Origin: Prorocentrum cordatum
Taxonomy: Eukaryota > Sar > Dinophyceae > Prorocentrales > Prorocentraceae
Length of the DNA: 40,000 nucleotides
Reading direction: 5' to 3'
NCBI GenBank assembly: GCA_963575745.1
Contig: CAUYUJ010021071.1
Span: forward strand, 237,665 to 277,664
Below are positions 21,139 to 30,462 of the stretch, piece by piece (the first letter of the stretch is position 1; the number at the start of each line of letters is the position of its first letter). The position numbers and the translations under genes are program-made. A model generated the notes under the pieces. The model searched no databases. It was not told the DNA's origin and saw nothing but the letters and a program-made list of their open reading frames with translations.

Positions 21139-22200
21139 TTAGCTTCGGGGGGAACTCCTCGACGTGCCGGCGCGCGTGCCGACGGGAGCACACTCCCGAT
21201 CTCGGCGAGCACGGAGCCGCGCCCAGCTGCCAGCTGAACCCCTGGAACGCACATCTTGCCCACCCGAAGTCCGCGGCGAGCAACCTTCTTGCGAAAATGC
21301 TCGATGGAAACACGGTGTTGTTGTTTTTTCGCGGCCTGGGCCCTTTCCCCGCGCTCGGCCAATCCGCCGTTGCAGCGCCGGGTCGCCGCCGAGGAAGACG
21401 AAAGCGTTGTTGGCCAGGACGCGCGCGGCGCGCTGGGTCGACGCGAACGCGGCGGCCTTCTCCTCAACCAGCCCCATACCGAGGTGGCTCTCGAAAACCG
21501 TCTGCAAATCTGCGGCGGCCGAGGCGGGCGCGCTGATCACTATGCCGGGAGCACCGGACATTCCGACGGCATCATCGTCTATGCAGGACCCGATCGAGAC
21601 CTTCGGGTTGCAGGTGCAAGACAAACCAAACTCGAACATGGCATAGACGTCGACGAAATGATCGTTGAGAATGCCCTCTGCAAGCAGGCCTGATGCCGCG
21701 AACTGTGGCAGGGGGCTGCGGCGGGCTCCAAATCGAGGCATCATGGGGCCGCGCCAGAGGCTGCAGGGGGTCGCGGTGAGAACCCGAGGGGAACCCTGAT
21801 GTTCAGCACGAGCCCGAAGCCAGGGACTCGCAACTCTTGCGATCATGCCAGATCAACCCAACCGTGATGACGCCATTACTGGGCGCTTCTCCAGCCTGCA
21901 GACTGCCTCCAGACGGCGGCGTCCGAGGGCCCACCAAGCCCTAGAGACCGGCAGGGCTCGCGGACCCGCTCCAGGAAAGGATCAGCCTCCGACGGCCTGA
22001 AACGCCCCAGCATCCGAACTTGTGCTGCTCAAGGTAGAGCAGGCCGACGCCCACCTCTGGGTTTCTGTAGGAGCGGCGGCAGCATCCACGGGAGCTGCGG
22101 CGGGAACAGGCCGAGGCGCTCCATCGCCTCGAAGAGAAGCGACATCACCACCGAGGCGGCGTCACTCATGAGACTGACATGGCGACTGCTCATGGCATCT
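21139..22200 (-). pseudogene. LINE reverse transcriptase (relic)
   Basis: Two collinear blocks in different frames identify an RT. At ~22140-22030 the minus strand reads MERLGLFPPQL followed by MLPPLLQKPRGGRRPALL, the fingers motif (PKP.GG.RPI.L) of LINE RTs. At ~21640-21460 it reads SIGSCIDDDAVGMSGAPG, where IDD is the catalytic motif C, followed by LGMGLVEEKAAAFASTQ (the LG...EK..A...S region of palm and thumb). An in-frame stop and frameshifts lie between and after. RT copies the LINE RNA at the nicked target. Confidence 0.6.
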
Positions 22201-22983
22201 GACGACTGCGCCGCGCGCGTGTTAAAATACCTCGATGCCGCCCGAGTCTGACAGGGGACGCTGGGGACGCCCGTTCAAAACAATGGCGATATGGGATCCA
22301 GGTCCACGGAGGAGCAAGCGCGGCCGTCCCGACGCCTCAAAGCTCGACCGTTCCAGCCTTCAGGAGCTCGACGGGGACCGAGCTGTAGATCCCTGGGGCC
22401 GCCCGCACTGCCGCTGGCTCGCCCCTTTTGACGCTCGGTAGAACGGCGCGTCGCACGAGTTGACCCCCAAAGGGCCTCCTTTTGCCAGCTATCCCAAGAC
22501 TGCCTCGGGCCCTTCTCCCCGAGGTCATTGCCATCTGAGAAGTCCTCGGCGGAAGCTCGGCACGCGCGCGGTGGAGCCGCCGCCGCCCCGAGCAAACCTG
22601 GAGCAAATATTCTGAAAGCTTAGGCCCATAGAATACCAGCGCCCAAGATGACCTGATGGCCTTCCCACGCCGGCCCGAATACCTCGGCATTAATTCACAG
22701 GGAACGCGCCATCTCCAGCTCCGCACAGCCAGCGAAAACCGACCACGCTGCATTCAAACTAGCCCACGCCTCACCAGCACGACTATGACGAGCATGGGCA
22801 ACAGCATACACAGCAAAGTAATGAGCTCCCTCCTGGCGCCCCTCATCTGATCGAGGTCCCATGGGCAGCTCGAAAGGCAGCTGCTGCAATGACATGTAGA
22901 CAAAGCTGGTTACCCCGCAGTGCATCTGGGAACAGAGCTACAGAGACTGATCGATGAGACGAGCTTCGACCTCCCAAAGCGCA

Positions 22984-23679
22984 TCAACGGTGGCCCCTGC
23001 GGACCAGACTAGCACCGCCAGGGCCCACCAGGAAGGAATCGAATATGGGTAATGGTGCTAGACGGAGGGACCAGCGCGCCGGCATCGTCGGCGCCGCCAC
23101 CAGCGCGCCTAACTTGCGAGCAGACCCAGAGCCTTCTACAACCTCAGGAGACACGTCGAGCGCTGAAATCGCCCACGATGATCGAGTGAGCCGGACCTGA
23201 CACCGAAGGGCCCAACGAGGCAAAGTCCCCCGCGTTGATTGGGCCTGAACCTTCAGCCGACCTGGGGCGGACCGAGCAAAGCAACAACGCAGGCGACCCA
23301 AGGAAGTCCACCAAAGGCTCTAGTACGCGACTGGGCGCCACGGAAGCACCCCATTTCTGAAGGCCGGCGGAGCCCAATGCTCAATCTGTCGAACACAGCC
23401 TTTCCAGCAGACAGCTCGCCAACATCTCGACTCTGATTGTCTGGGGCAAATCAGAGCGCGCCGCCCAAGACGTTGGGCCTCGTCCGCGGCGCCGCCGATG
23501 AGATCAACGTTGGCGCCGACTTTCCGCGCGCAACAGAGAACTGCTAAGCCCCCGCGCAGGCGCCTCTTCACCGCGGCCCAGCACGAACCACTTAGACACT
23601 CTACGCAGCGCGAGGCGGGACCGGGGGGCTCGCGCAGCAGACCGCAACGCGTTGGAGCAGAGCATAGCGCCATCCGCAC
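22984..23679 (-). pseudogene. LINE apurinic-type endonuclease (relic)
   Basis: The minus frame 22984-23301 contains SPEVVEGSGSARKLGALVAA followed by PTMPARW, then IFDSFLVGPGGASLVRRG. This is the second half of an exonuclease-endonuclease-phosphatase domain as found in dinoflagellate LINEs: GDFN-like position, then P..(W/C)R, then the (I/D)(D/Y)-F-V segment. The first half probably lies in the frame at 23320-23679. The GDFN box is mutated, so nicking activity is lost. Confidence 0.45.
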
Positions 23680-24364
23680 TTGCGTTTCTTAGCCCGAAAC
23701 CCGACATGCTCGATGATATCCGAGCAGACGCGCCTGCCATGGCTGCCCGCCCTGGCAGCCGCGGTAAGATGGTCGACGCCTTCATTGAAACATTCAAAAC
23801 CATCAGGGCCCACCCCGCAACCGGTTGACTCTCACTGCCATTGACCGCCGAAGAAGCACCCGCGCCCGGGGAAGCTCCCCGGGGGGGCCGAGCAAGGAGG
23901 AAGAACGGGGGCTTGGGCAGCCCGCGCCTTGCACTAGGCCTCGAAGAGTTTCTGGCACCCCGCGAACTGCGGGGATGCCATGAGCGGGGGCACCTGGGGG
24001 GCGCCCACAGCGGCGCCCCCGCCCAGCGCGCGCGCGCGCGCGCGATCGTGGAACTCGCTGGACTAGGCAGCGCGTGGGCCATGGTCGACCAGAGCCCAAG
24101 CTCCGCGGCCTCAATCTCCACGAGCACCTGCCGAGCCTTCCCTGAATCGACTGCAACTCCTTGGCCGCTGCCTCGAAGAGGGCCCGCTGAATCTCGACGC
24201 CCTCGCCCAGGCGCCCGAACTCGGCGCCGGGGCGCTGCGACGCGCGCGACGAACGTCCCAACAGCGGACGCCTGGGACCTGGGAGGGGATCGGGACCCTG
24301 TCCAATGTGGCACCACGGGACACGCGAGAATGCCCCTGCAGGAGCTTGCTGGGAACTCAGGCAT
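23680..24364 (-). pseudogene. N-terminal/ORF1-like region of the LINE (relic)
   Basis: From an ATG at 24362-24364, about 105 bp after the SL relic, a minus-strand frame stays open for 286 codons. It is rich in Arg, Ser, Ala and Pro, without a recognisable domain. Its position between the 5' leader and the endonuclease suggests a 5' region of the element. Residues VEIEAAELGLWSTMAHALPS look helix-forming. Confidence 0.35.
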
Positions 24365-24470
24365 GAGGTCTTTCGGCCTGAACGCTCAGCCTAATGGCCC
24401 GGAGCAGCGATCGCGGCTCTGACGACGGCAAATGCAGCACAGGCCGTGCGACCTGAGCCAGATCAGCTGA

Positions 24471-24492
24471 CTTGAACCAAAATGGCCACGGA
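24471..24492 (-). other. DinoSL relic (2 mismatches) at LINE 5' end
   Basis: Read on the minus strand: TCCGTGGCCATTTTGG then TTCAAG, which is 20 of 22 matches to the dinoflagellate spliced leader. It sits exactly between the GGAGA block and the LINE 5' region. A second, weaker leader-like word TGGCTCAGG follows 10 nt downstream (24452-24460). Confidence 0.85.
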
Positions 24493-24640
24493 GGAGAGGA
24501 GAGGAGAGGGCAGGCGAGGAGAGGAGAGGAAAAGAGAGGAGAGGAGAGGAGAGGAGAGGAGAGGAGAGGAGAGGAGAGGAGAGGAGAGGAGAGGAGAGGA
24601 GAGGAGAGGAGAAGAGAGGAGAGGAGAGGAGAGGAGAGGA
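24490..24640 (+). repeat. (GGAGA)n microsatellite, block 2
   Basis: About 150 bp of GGAGA pentamers with two interruptions. It joins the LINE 5' end to the left terminal repeat of the Penelope-like element and overlaps the latter by a few bases. Confidence 0.92.
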
Positions 24641-24804
24641 ACATCGCGTTCGCTTCTCTTTCAGTGGCTCTCTTCACGACACCTGCGAGCCGAAATCCTG
24701 CGAACGGCGTGCATGCTGGCCCGGGACAGACACATAGAATGAACAGGAAAGGGATGGTGGACGGCGGCAAGAGCGAGAGACGAGAGAGGGAGAGCGAGCA
24801 GGAG
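24634..24804 (-). repeat. Left 171-bp direct repeat (3' pseudo-LTR)
   Basis: Every base matches 30463-30633. Its outer side runs into GGAGA microsatellite. Its inner side continues with GGGAAACAAAGGATG. I saw no canonical hammerhead core (CTGANGA...GAAA) on either strand. Confidence 0.95.
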
Positions 24805-25050
24805 GGGAAACAAAGGATGAGAGCGCAATGCACAGAACGGTGTGTATGAAAAAGCGTGCAAGATGAGAATGAGCATTCCCGCCGGCATCGCGGCTTGCCC
24901 TACGACAGCTCAGTTGGGAACGCCAAGTGAATCACTGCAGAATCGAATCACGTCGTCACATATAGCTTCATGATTGCACGATAATTATCGCTCGGTGCCA
25001 CTTCACATAGGCATGTCCGGCGGCCTGGCGGCAGCATTCTTTGACAGCCA

Positions 25051-26367
25051 TCATGGAGTGCATGGCAGGGACAACAGGCGCCTCGCGGACAGGACAGCGA
25101 GCAGGCTCACTGCCAGGTGCTGCTTCCGCTCGCTCGCGTAGGTTACCCCGTACGTCTGCAGGAGCTGGGACAAGCGGGTGCACGGCCTTTGGGCGCCTGA
25201 CAGCGTGCGGACAACGTACGGGAGCACCTCCAGCGCCTTCTCCGTGACCGGCTGGCTCTGCGTGTCCAAGAATACCACCACGTCACCAGGGTCGACGCCG
25301 GCTGCCCCGGCGGGCATTGGCCCGGCCATCTGCCGGAGCATCTCCGGCAGCGGGGTGTTGTCCGCATACGGGATGTTTTTGGTCTTGGCCGGCGGGTGTG
25401 CCACCGCCGCCTCCCTGCACTTCTCCACGAGCGCCCTCGCGGGGGACAGCGGCAGGAGGTCGGCGTCCTCGCTGTCATCGATCGCGACCACTCCGCCCGC
25501 GCCCTCCTGCGCAGCCAGGCCGGCACACATCTGCTTGCGCGCCGGCGAGTCGCTGAAGACGTTCAGAGCCTCGGTGTCCTCCCCCAGCGCCGCGAGAGAC
25601 GCCTGGCGAAAGAAGACGCCCATGTCGCCACCGGCACGGGCGCCTGCCGAGCGCTTGGACCCGGCTCCCAGCCCAGAGGCTGCACGGGCAGGCGAGGGAA
25701 GCACCGGCATCGCCAGCGGCGACTCATTCTTCAGACTCTTCACGGCCATGGTGAGCTCCTGCATGGTGCTCTGCAGCGACGACATGTACGCGGACTGCGG
25801 GTCGACGGCCTGCTGTGGAGGCGCCCACCCCTCGCTCTGCAAGTGCCGGACGATATCCGCCACCTTGTTCTTCACGACCTCTGGCCCCACAGGCGTGCCT
25901 CCGCGCAGGGACTGGGGGTCCAGCAGCTTCAGCAAGGACTCCACGGACTCGTGCACCCCTCCCGCCACAGGAAGGCACCGGTACTGCAGGGAACCGTTCT
26001 CCGTCGAGCACAGTTTCTCGATGACCTCGCGCTGCACGACAATCTTCAACTCAGCCATGTTCTGTTTCGTGGCCGGGTCTGTGCGAGAGGATAAGCCGAG
26101 GAAGTCGTGCACGCGCGCGTCAGTTGCATCCGGCTTGGCTTGCGACGGCCCTGTCAGAACAGCCTGACCGGCCTGGCCTGAGCTGGACACGGAGTTCTTG
26201 TGGATGAAGCGGCAACTGGATTTCTGGCATACACCGAAGCGCTGCTCCTCCCAGCACTTTCCCGTGCGCATGCCGGTGGGCGGGCCACCAAGGCGCGCGG
26301 GCTGCTGGCTGTTGTTGCCCATCAGACGGCCGAGCATGGACAGACCGGCAAGCGCGTCGGCGGACAT
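25051..26367 (-). CDS. CCCH zinc-finger protein, 438 aa, inside the Penelope-like element
   Basis: A clean open frame starts at a true ATG (26365-26367) and is the only undamaged long ORF in the element. Near the N-terminus, Cys38, Cys47, Cys52 and His56 (KCWEEQRFGVCQKSSCRFIH) form a C-x8-C-x4-C-x3-H finger, the type that usually binds single-stranded RNA. The remainder has no known domain: a helical region (residues ~100-225, including VVKNKVADIVRHLQ and MQELTMAVKSLKN), a low-complexity Ala/Gly/Ser hinge (~228-248), an acidic DDSEDAD patch, and a helical C-terminus. The single N-terminal finger plus helical body recalls nucleic-acid-chaperone or Gag-like proteins of retroelements (inference). 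It lies ~490 bp 3' of the RT frame, on the same strand, within the direct repeats. Alternatives: a captured host gene, or a second element's ORF1. Confidence 0.75.
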   Translation of the reverse strand: MSADALAGLSMLGRLMGNNSQQPARLGGPPTGMRTGKCWEEQRFGVCQKSSCRFIHKNSVSSSGQAGQAVLTGPSQAKPDATDARVHDFLGLSSRTDPATKQNMAELKIVVQREVIEKLCSTENGSLQYRCLPVAGGVHESVESLLKLLDPQSLRGGTPVGPEVVKNKVADIVRHLQSEGWAPPQQAVDPQSAYMSSLQSTMQELTMAVKSLKNESPLAMPVLPSPARAASGLGAGSKRSAGARAGGDMGVFFRQASLAALGEDTEALNVFSDSPARKQMCAGLAAQEGAGGVVAIDDSEDADLLPLSPARALVEKCREAAVAHPPAKTKNIPYADNTPLPEMLRQMAGPMPAGAAGVDPGDVVVFLDTQSQPVTEKALEVLPYVVRTLSGAQRPCTRLSQLLQTYGVTYASERKQHLAVSLLAVLSARRLLSLPCTP

Positions 26368-26855
26368 GACTATTCAGAAAGAATCCCTGCAAGTAAGAAG
26401 TCCGAGATGCACCTCTGATTCACGAGCCCAATGTCACCCTCAAATACACAACGTGCCGCGCATACTGCAAAGAAGAGATAGATCAATGTGGGCAAGCAGA
26501 AGAAAGTGAACAGGCAGACAAGGAAGAACGAGGGGAAGAGGAGGAACAGCGAGTGGAAGAACATGACAATAACCCAATACACAGACCAATGTACACGCCG
26601 TTGGTGCCGATTATTATCGGTGAAAAACGTCATGCGCAGAGCTGGAACCCAGACAGTGCCGCGAGCCTCGGGCTGTCAGGAAACAGTCGCCGTCAGAATT
26701 CCCACCAGGGCGGCTGCCACCGAGAAGTCTTCACTATGGACTGGTTGACAACAGACAGACACCACGCATGCACAACCCACACATGTATATATAATTTGTG
26801 AAACGTACCAAGGATACCACAACATTGAAGAACACCACCACGTACTCACACATAG
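26368..26855. other. Spacer between RT and CCCH ORFs
   Basis: About 490 bp with no convincing frame. An 88-codon minus frame (26370-26633) is very hydrophobic (Phe/Leu-rich) and overlaps the CCCH start region, and is probably chance. A promoter or leader for the CCCH ORF might lie here, but no motif is recognisable. Confidence 0.35.
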
Positions 26856-27287
26856 CTACACGTACGGCGCCAACCCACTTTCCGACATAATCCTATGGAT
26901 AAAAGCAATCGCAGGGAATCTGATCAAGTCTTCACTTTGGGTGTCTGGCCGGATCAACTGGTCGAGGCGCGCGAACGGCATCCTGCTGTGAATGGAGTAC
27001 ACTGCTCTATGCACGCTTTGTCGTGTATGCCCTGCAGCAAGAAGCTCACGAACCTGATGCATGATAGCGGCTAGAAGTTGACGCCTACTCCCAATGTCAC
27101 AATCTATTGTGCGCACGAGATGACCGACGAGATGACCTGCACGTGCTCGTGTGCTACCATAAGATGATGATGAACATAACCTCCCCAAATGACCACATGG
27201 ACCCGTGATGACGCTCTCGATATATGAACTCCAAGCCGTAACATGAAAACGACCACCAACACGGAATACTTGAGTGCCTACAAACAT
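26856..27287 (-). CDS. Reverse transcriptase C-terminal part (thumb), frame-shifted
   Basis: This frame continues the RT after a one-base slip. It begins with MFVGTQVFRVGGRFHVTA, which follows naturally on the VLKP of the upstream frame and fits the end-of-palm/thumb region of RTs. The slip coincides with a run of seven G on the minus strand (at ~27290-27296), where removing one G joins the two frames. The remaining ~110 residues (including LLAAIMHQVRELLAAGHT and FARLDQLIRP) look helical, as expected for a thumb, and end at a stop at 26856. Either a homopolymer indel in this copy or a sequencing error is likely. Confidence 0.6.
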   Translation of the reverse strand: MFVGTQVFRVGGRFHVTAWSSYIESVITGPCGHLGRLCSSSSYGSTRARAGHLVGHLVRTIDCDIGSRRQLLAAIMHQVRELLAAGHTRQSVHRAVYSIHSRMPFARLDQLIRPDTQSEDLIRFPAIAFIHRIMSESGLAPYV

Positions 27288-28683
27288 AGTCCCCCCCTGG
27301 TTTTAGTACGCAATTACAGTTGTAGAATTCTGGATGAAGAAGATGATGGAGTAAATTGTCCCAGATCCCTTCCCTCCAACCCAGAAGCCGGTCGTCAATC
27401 CATCGTACTGCACACAGATGCATGTCCAAATTCGAACGGGCATTGGCCGATAAAGATGATAAGAAACGTGTTTCCTTAATACTCGCGTACATGTTTGCTG
27501 CACCTGGGGATATAGGACTTCCTTGCGGTAGCCCCTCGGGAGAATGATAATGCTGCGTGCCAATCCGGAACCATGCAAACTTCATGTCGTACGCAATGAT
27601 GTATGGTATGTCGTCTATATATATATATATTGATTGATATCCTTTCCCCTTCACGCCCATGCACCCCTCCACCTTGTTGGCAGCATTTGACGAACGAAAG
27701 GATCGCCACCCGGACGGGCCCGGGCGATCTCCATACACCCATGTAGTACTTCTCGTGTGCGGCGAACAACCCCGGCTGATGCAAATATAGTTATGCCCAG
27801 TCTGTTGCTTGTATTGTGCAATGGCCCATTTGACCTCTGCGAGCAGGTCGGCGCGAGGGAGCTGAGGGAAAAAAATTTCAATATCGCTTACGTCCAATCC
27901 CAAGCGGAACGACGTTGAATTGGGGACGGCACTGTTGAAGTTGATGATTTTGGTGCGGAATTCCCCCATTGACAACACAGAAAAGCCAGGGGCAATTGCA
28001 CTTTGGACATGATGAATTGCACGGCACGCAAGCGAAAATAATACCCTCCAGTGATGTTTTTTATGTGATACCAGAGGCCGGAATTTAAGCTCATCCCATG
28101 TAGTACTCCGCGGAAGCATCGACCTCAATTTTACCCACAATGTGAGCGCCCCAAATTGGTGGCGAGCGCCTGCTTGAAGAGAACAGAAGGGTAACTCGAT
28201 CAAGCGATTGGGCCATGTAAAAAACTTCGCCGCGAAGGACTCCTGTTGCTCATTTGATATGGGAACAGTGCCAGATTTATCCAAATATGCGCGTACACAG
28301 CGTGAATACATACATGGACACAAAAATGCCATCTCCCCCCGTGCCTTGTCGACCGGCGTGATAACAAGGCCCCCGTACTTTGCTTTGAGCTCCATAGCGA
28401 TTGTCTGCGGAATGCCTTGTTTGTGTGCGTCGAGAACTGCAGATATTGATCGTGTGACGAACGTCACGTCGCACATCTCCCCGTTATGGAATTTGCCAAA
28501 AATGTTTTGCAAGTGCCCACCGATGTTACCAACTGAAATATCAAGATTGGGTACAAACTTGGATCTTGCATTCCACGCATGAGGCAAACCAGGGGCAATG
28601 TCTGACTTCACTTCGCTGAGTAGACAACACACATGGTTCTGGACTTTGGGGACCTGGAGAAACGAGGCTCCTCGCACTGACAT
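27154..28683 (-). CDS. Penelope-like reverse transcriptase
   Basis: Residues 107-114 (VITPVDKA) are the DK(G/N)-type motif typical of Penelope-like RTs. Residues 262-273 (GLDVSDIEIFFP) are motif A, with catalytic Asp264. Residues 384-393 (GLPQGSPISP) are motif B. Residues 427-434 (RWIDDRLL) are motif C, with catalytic Asp430 and Asp431. All three catalytic aspartates are intact. Between A and B lies a longer than usual stretch, including a YIYI run encoded by a TA dinucleotide repeat (~27618-27632), which may be an expansion within the copy. The frame has an ATG at 28683 but overlaps the endonuclease frame by 76 bp in another phase, so the real protein is probably one fusion (endonuclease-linker-RT). 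The last ~45 codons after the G7 run are out of frame. Confidence 0.85.
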   Translation of the reverse strand: MSVRGASFLQVPKVQNHVCCLLSEVKSDIAPGLPHAWNARSKFVPNLDISVGNIGGHLQNIFGKFHNGEMCDVTFVTRSISAVLDAHKQGIPQTIAMELKAKYGGLVITPVDKARGEMAFLCPCMYSRCVRAYLDKSGTVPISNEQQESFAAKFFTWPNRLIELPFCSLQAGARHQFGALTLWVKLRSMLPRSTTWDELKFRPLVSHKKHHWRVLFSLACRAIHHVQSAIAPGFSVLSMGEFRTKIINFNSAVPNSTSFRLGLDVSDIEIFFPQLPRADLLAEVKWAIAQYKQQTGHNYICISRGCSPHTRSTTWVYGDRPGPSGWRSFRSSNAANKVEGCMGVKGKGYQSIYIYIDDIPYIIAYDMKFAWFRIGTQHYHSPEGLPQGSPISPGAANMYASIKETRFLSSLSANARSNLDMHLCAVRWIDDRLLGWREGIWDNLLHHLLHPEFYNCNCVLKPGGDYVCRHSSIPCWWSFSCYGLEFIYRERHHGSMWSFGEVMFIIILW

Positions 28684-29669
28684 TGAACGACACCTCGATC
28701 AAAGAATCTCGCCAGCTGCTGCCTTGAATTCTCCATAATGTCTAGTAACCCACGTGCCGCCGTTGTTGTCATGGTTAAGCATACAATTACAACGATGTGC
28801 TTGTGCTTGTGCAATGATGCAATGTGGTACTTAATCCAACGACGAACAGCAACACGCACAGCATCATGACACAGTACAGGATCACGGAGATGCACGCGCA
28901 CATAATCTTGACCACGGCGCCCGCATGCTATGGATAAGTTATACATGTACATGTGCTTATCCCTGTCCCCCAAATGACGCATAGCTGTTGATGTCATACG
29001 AAGTCTTTGGATTGGCGTCCACCCACGGATGATGTTGATTAGACGATGATTTGTTTTTCCTTTCTGCCAAATCGGTCTCCTGGACAGCTCGACCAGGGTT
29101 CGCAACCGGCGTCTCCATCCAGTTACTGATGTGCCCCCATTTGGTACTTCAATGGCAGCAGTCTCAAACTTGCGATCCGGATCATTAGCTACTCTGCCCC
29201 GCAAGGTCATGACGCCCCGATTGTTCGACTTGGGCAGGATGATCTCGCTTCGCTGCTGGCCAAAGCCCCACGGACCGGCGACCACTCCGTTGACGTTCAG
29301 AGACGGCCTGAAAAGGGTGATGCATTGAGCTTCGATGAATTCCCTGTCCGCCTTCAGGTTTGCGACGTTGTGCAAGGGCAGAAAGGGGAGGAATACGAAC
29401 TTGACCAGGCCTATGCGCCGGAGAGTAGAATACAGTAAACCTTTATCGACGCCCCCTGTCATTGTATACATATGGCTTTTCAAACGTTCCCACCCCGTAC
29501 TACCACTTTGACCGATATAACAATGACGGGACCATGGCGCGAAAAAGCCGTATATGACACCTGGTGTCTGATGATCGACACGACCGAATTGTTGTTCAAT
29601 TCGACGAAGAAATGACCAGATATAACGATCATGTCGCGTATGTGAAAACCGTACAAAATCTTTATACAC
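28608..29669 (-). CDS. GIY-YIG endonuclease domain with CxC linker (N-terminal part of the element protein)
   Basis: GIY-YIG nucleases cut DNA with one metal ion and, in Penelope-like elements, open the target for RT priming. Here residues 37-53 read GVIYGFFAPWSRHCYIG (the GIY and YIG strands), Arg62 follows in GWERLKSHM, Glu113 is in REFIEAQCI, and Asn127 closes the core in RPSLNVNG. So all residues expected for catalysis are present. The Cys-Cys spacing found between GIY and YIG in animal Penelope/Naiad enzymes is missing, as in the plant/algal Chlamys type. Near the C-terminus, VVQCQCEEPRF gives the CxC motif that links the endonuclease to RT in this group. The first codon is GTG and no ATG precedes it in frame, so the true start lies upstream beyond a frame break. 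Confidence 0.8.
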   Translation of the reverse strand: MYKDFVRFSHTRHDRYIWSFLRRIEQQFGRVDHQTPGVIYGFFAPWSRHCYIGQSGSTGWERLKSHMYTMTGGVDKGLLYSTLRRIGLVKFVFLPFLPLHNVANLKADREFIEAQCITLFRPSLNVNGVVAGPWGFGQQRSEIILPKSNNRGVMTLRGRVANDPDRKFETAAIEVPNGGTSVTGWRRRLRTLVELSRRPIWQKGKTNHRLINIIRGWTPIQRLRMTSTAMRHLGDRDKHMYMYNLSIACGRRGQDYVRVHLRDPVLCHDAVRVAVRRWIKYHIASLHKHKHIVVIVCLTMTTTAARGLLDIMENSRQQLARFFDRGVVQCQCEEPRFSRSPKSRTMCVVYSAK

Positions 29670-30462
29670 AATGTTCTTGCGATTTCTATTGTTTTGATGT
29701 TATCCCACACGTGCGCGCGTACAATGCATGGTAACCTTGGCATGTACATATGACCCCGAGATTGAGCATGCGCGTGCGACTGGGTATCCACCAGCTGTAC
29801 ATGTCCAGCGGGCAGATGTGGGCCCACAGGAGTAATGCAAAATCAGTGGCTCCAGGATTTACCACAGTTTGGACAGCCCTGTCTGCGATTCGGAACCAAA
29901 TAAGCAAGCGCAGACAACTGGCTGAGAACCTTGAATGCCCTTCCTGCTTCTCTGTGAATCGTTCGTGCATCTCCGTCGGTAACGCCTTCGTGCCGGAATT
30001 CCCACGCATGTGCTCCTATCTGAACCATTCTGGCACACCACGCGACCAGGATTGTATGCGCCAAGAGCGTGACAGAGCTGGCTGAAGCGGCCCGCGGGTT
30101 TCGAGATAGGTCTGCTCCGTACACCGTCTGGTTCACCCCTCGCTGTTGTAAATGAACACATGAATATGTATGCCGACAACAATCGTGCACCATGGTTTCC
30201 CTCTCGTCTGCCATACAACACCCATGCGCATACGCAGTGCATCATGTTGTTCATGCTGTTCGTGATGCTCATGTCATTCGATCCTGCATACCCCCATGGC
30301 ACACAAACACATACACATGTACCCAATGCCCCACTGACAACGCAGATAATACAGATAACACTGATTGCATTGAGAAGGCCATGCGTTCCAAAGCCCCTTA
30401 CCATCACAACAAAGTCTTTCGCCAACGACGCCAGCTGACGCAACTGGATAAACATTGGCGTT
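29670..30462 (-). pseudogene. Degraded 5' region of the Penelope-like element
   Basis: About 800 bp between the right repeat and the endonuclease, with overlapping broken frames. One contains QGCPNCGKSW (~29865), a zinc-ribbon-like CxxC. Another contains VICTCQGYHALYARTCG. They may be parts of an N-terminal Cys-rich region joined by frameshifts. No ATG leads directly into the endonuclease frame, so either the start region is damaged or an intron is present. Confidence 0.4.

Larger units (their letters stand above)
19233..24492 (-). mobile_element. Decayed full-length LINE carrying a DinoSL relic at its 5' end
   Basis: A non-LTR retrotransposon lies on the minus strand between two GGAGA blocks. 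From the 5' end (24492) it has a relic spliced leader, an ORF1-like or N-terminal region, an endonuclease domain (~23.5-23.0 kb), RT fingers (~22.2-22.0 kb), RT palm with CIDDD (~21.6 kb) and RNase H (~20.1-19.9 kb). Every domain sits in a different broken frame, so it cannot encode protein. Because the 5' end coincides with the SL copy, the inserted template was probably a trans-spliced full-length LINE mRNA. Its order (EN, RT, RNase H) is that of LINE families with RNase H. Confidence 0.75.

Noticed and set aside
24634-24804. Hammerhead ribozyme in the pseudo-LTR
   Set aside because: No CTGANGA box paired with a GAAA box was found by eye on either strand. A covariance-model search would be decisive. 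Its absence fits the N-terminal-endonuclease clade.
27610-27635. YIDD-like sequence (SIYIYIDDIP) as RT motif C
   Set aside because: It comes from a TATATA repeat and lies before motif B. The real motif C is RWIDD further on, in the right order.
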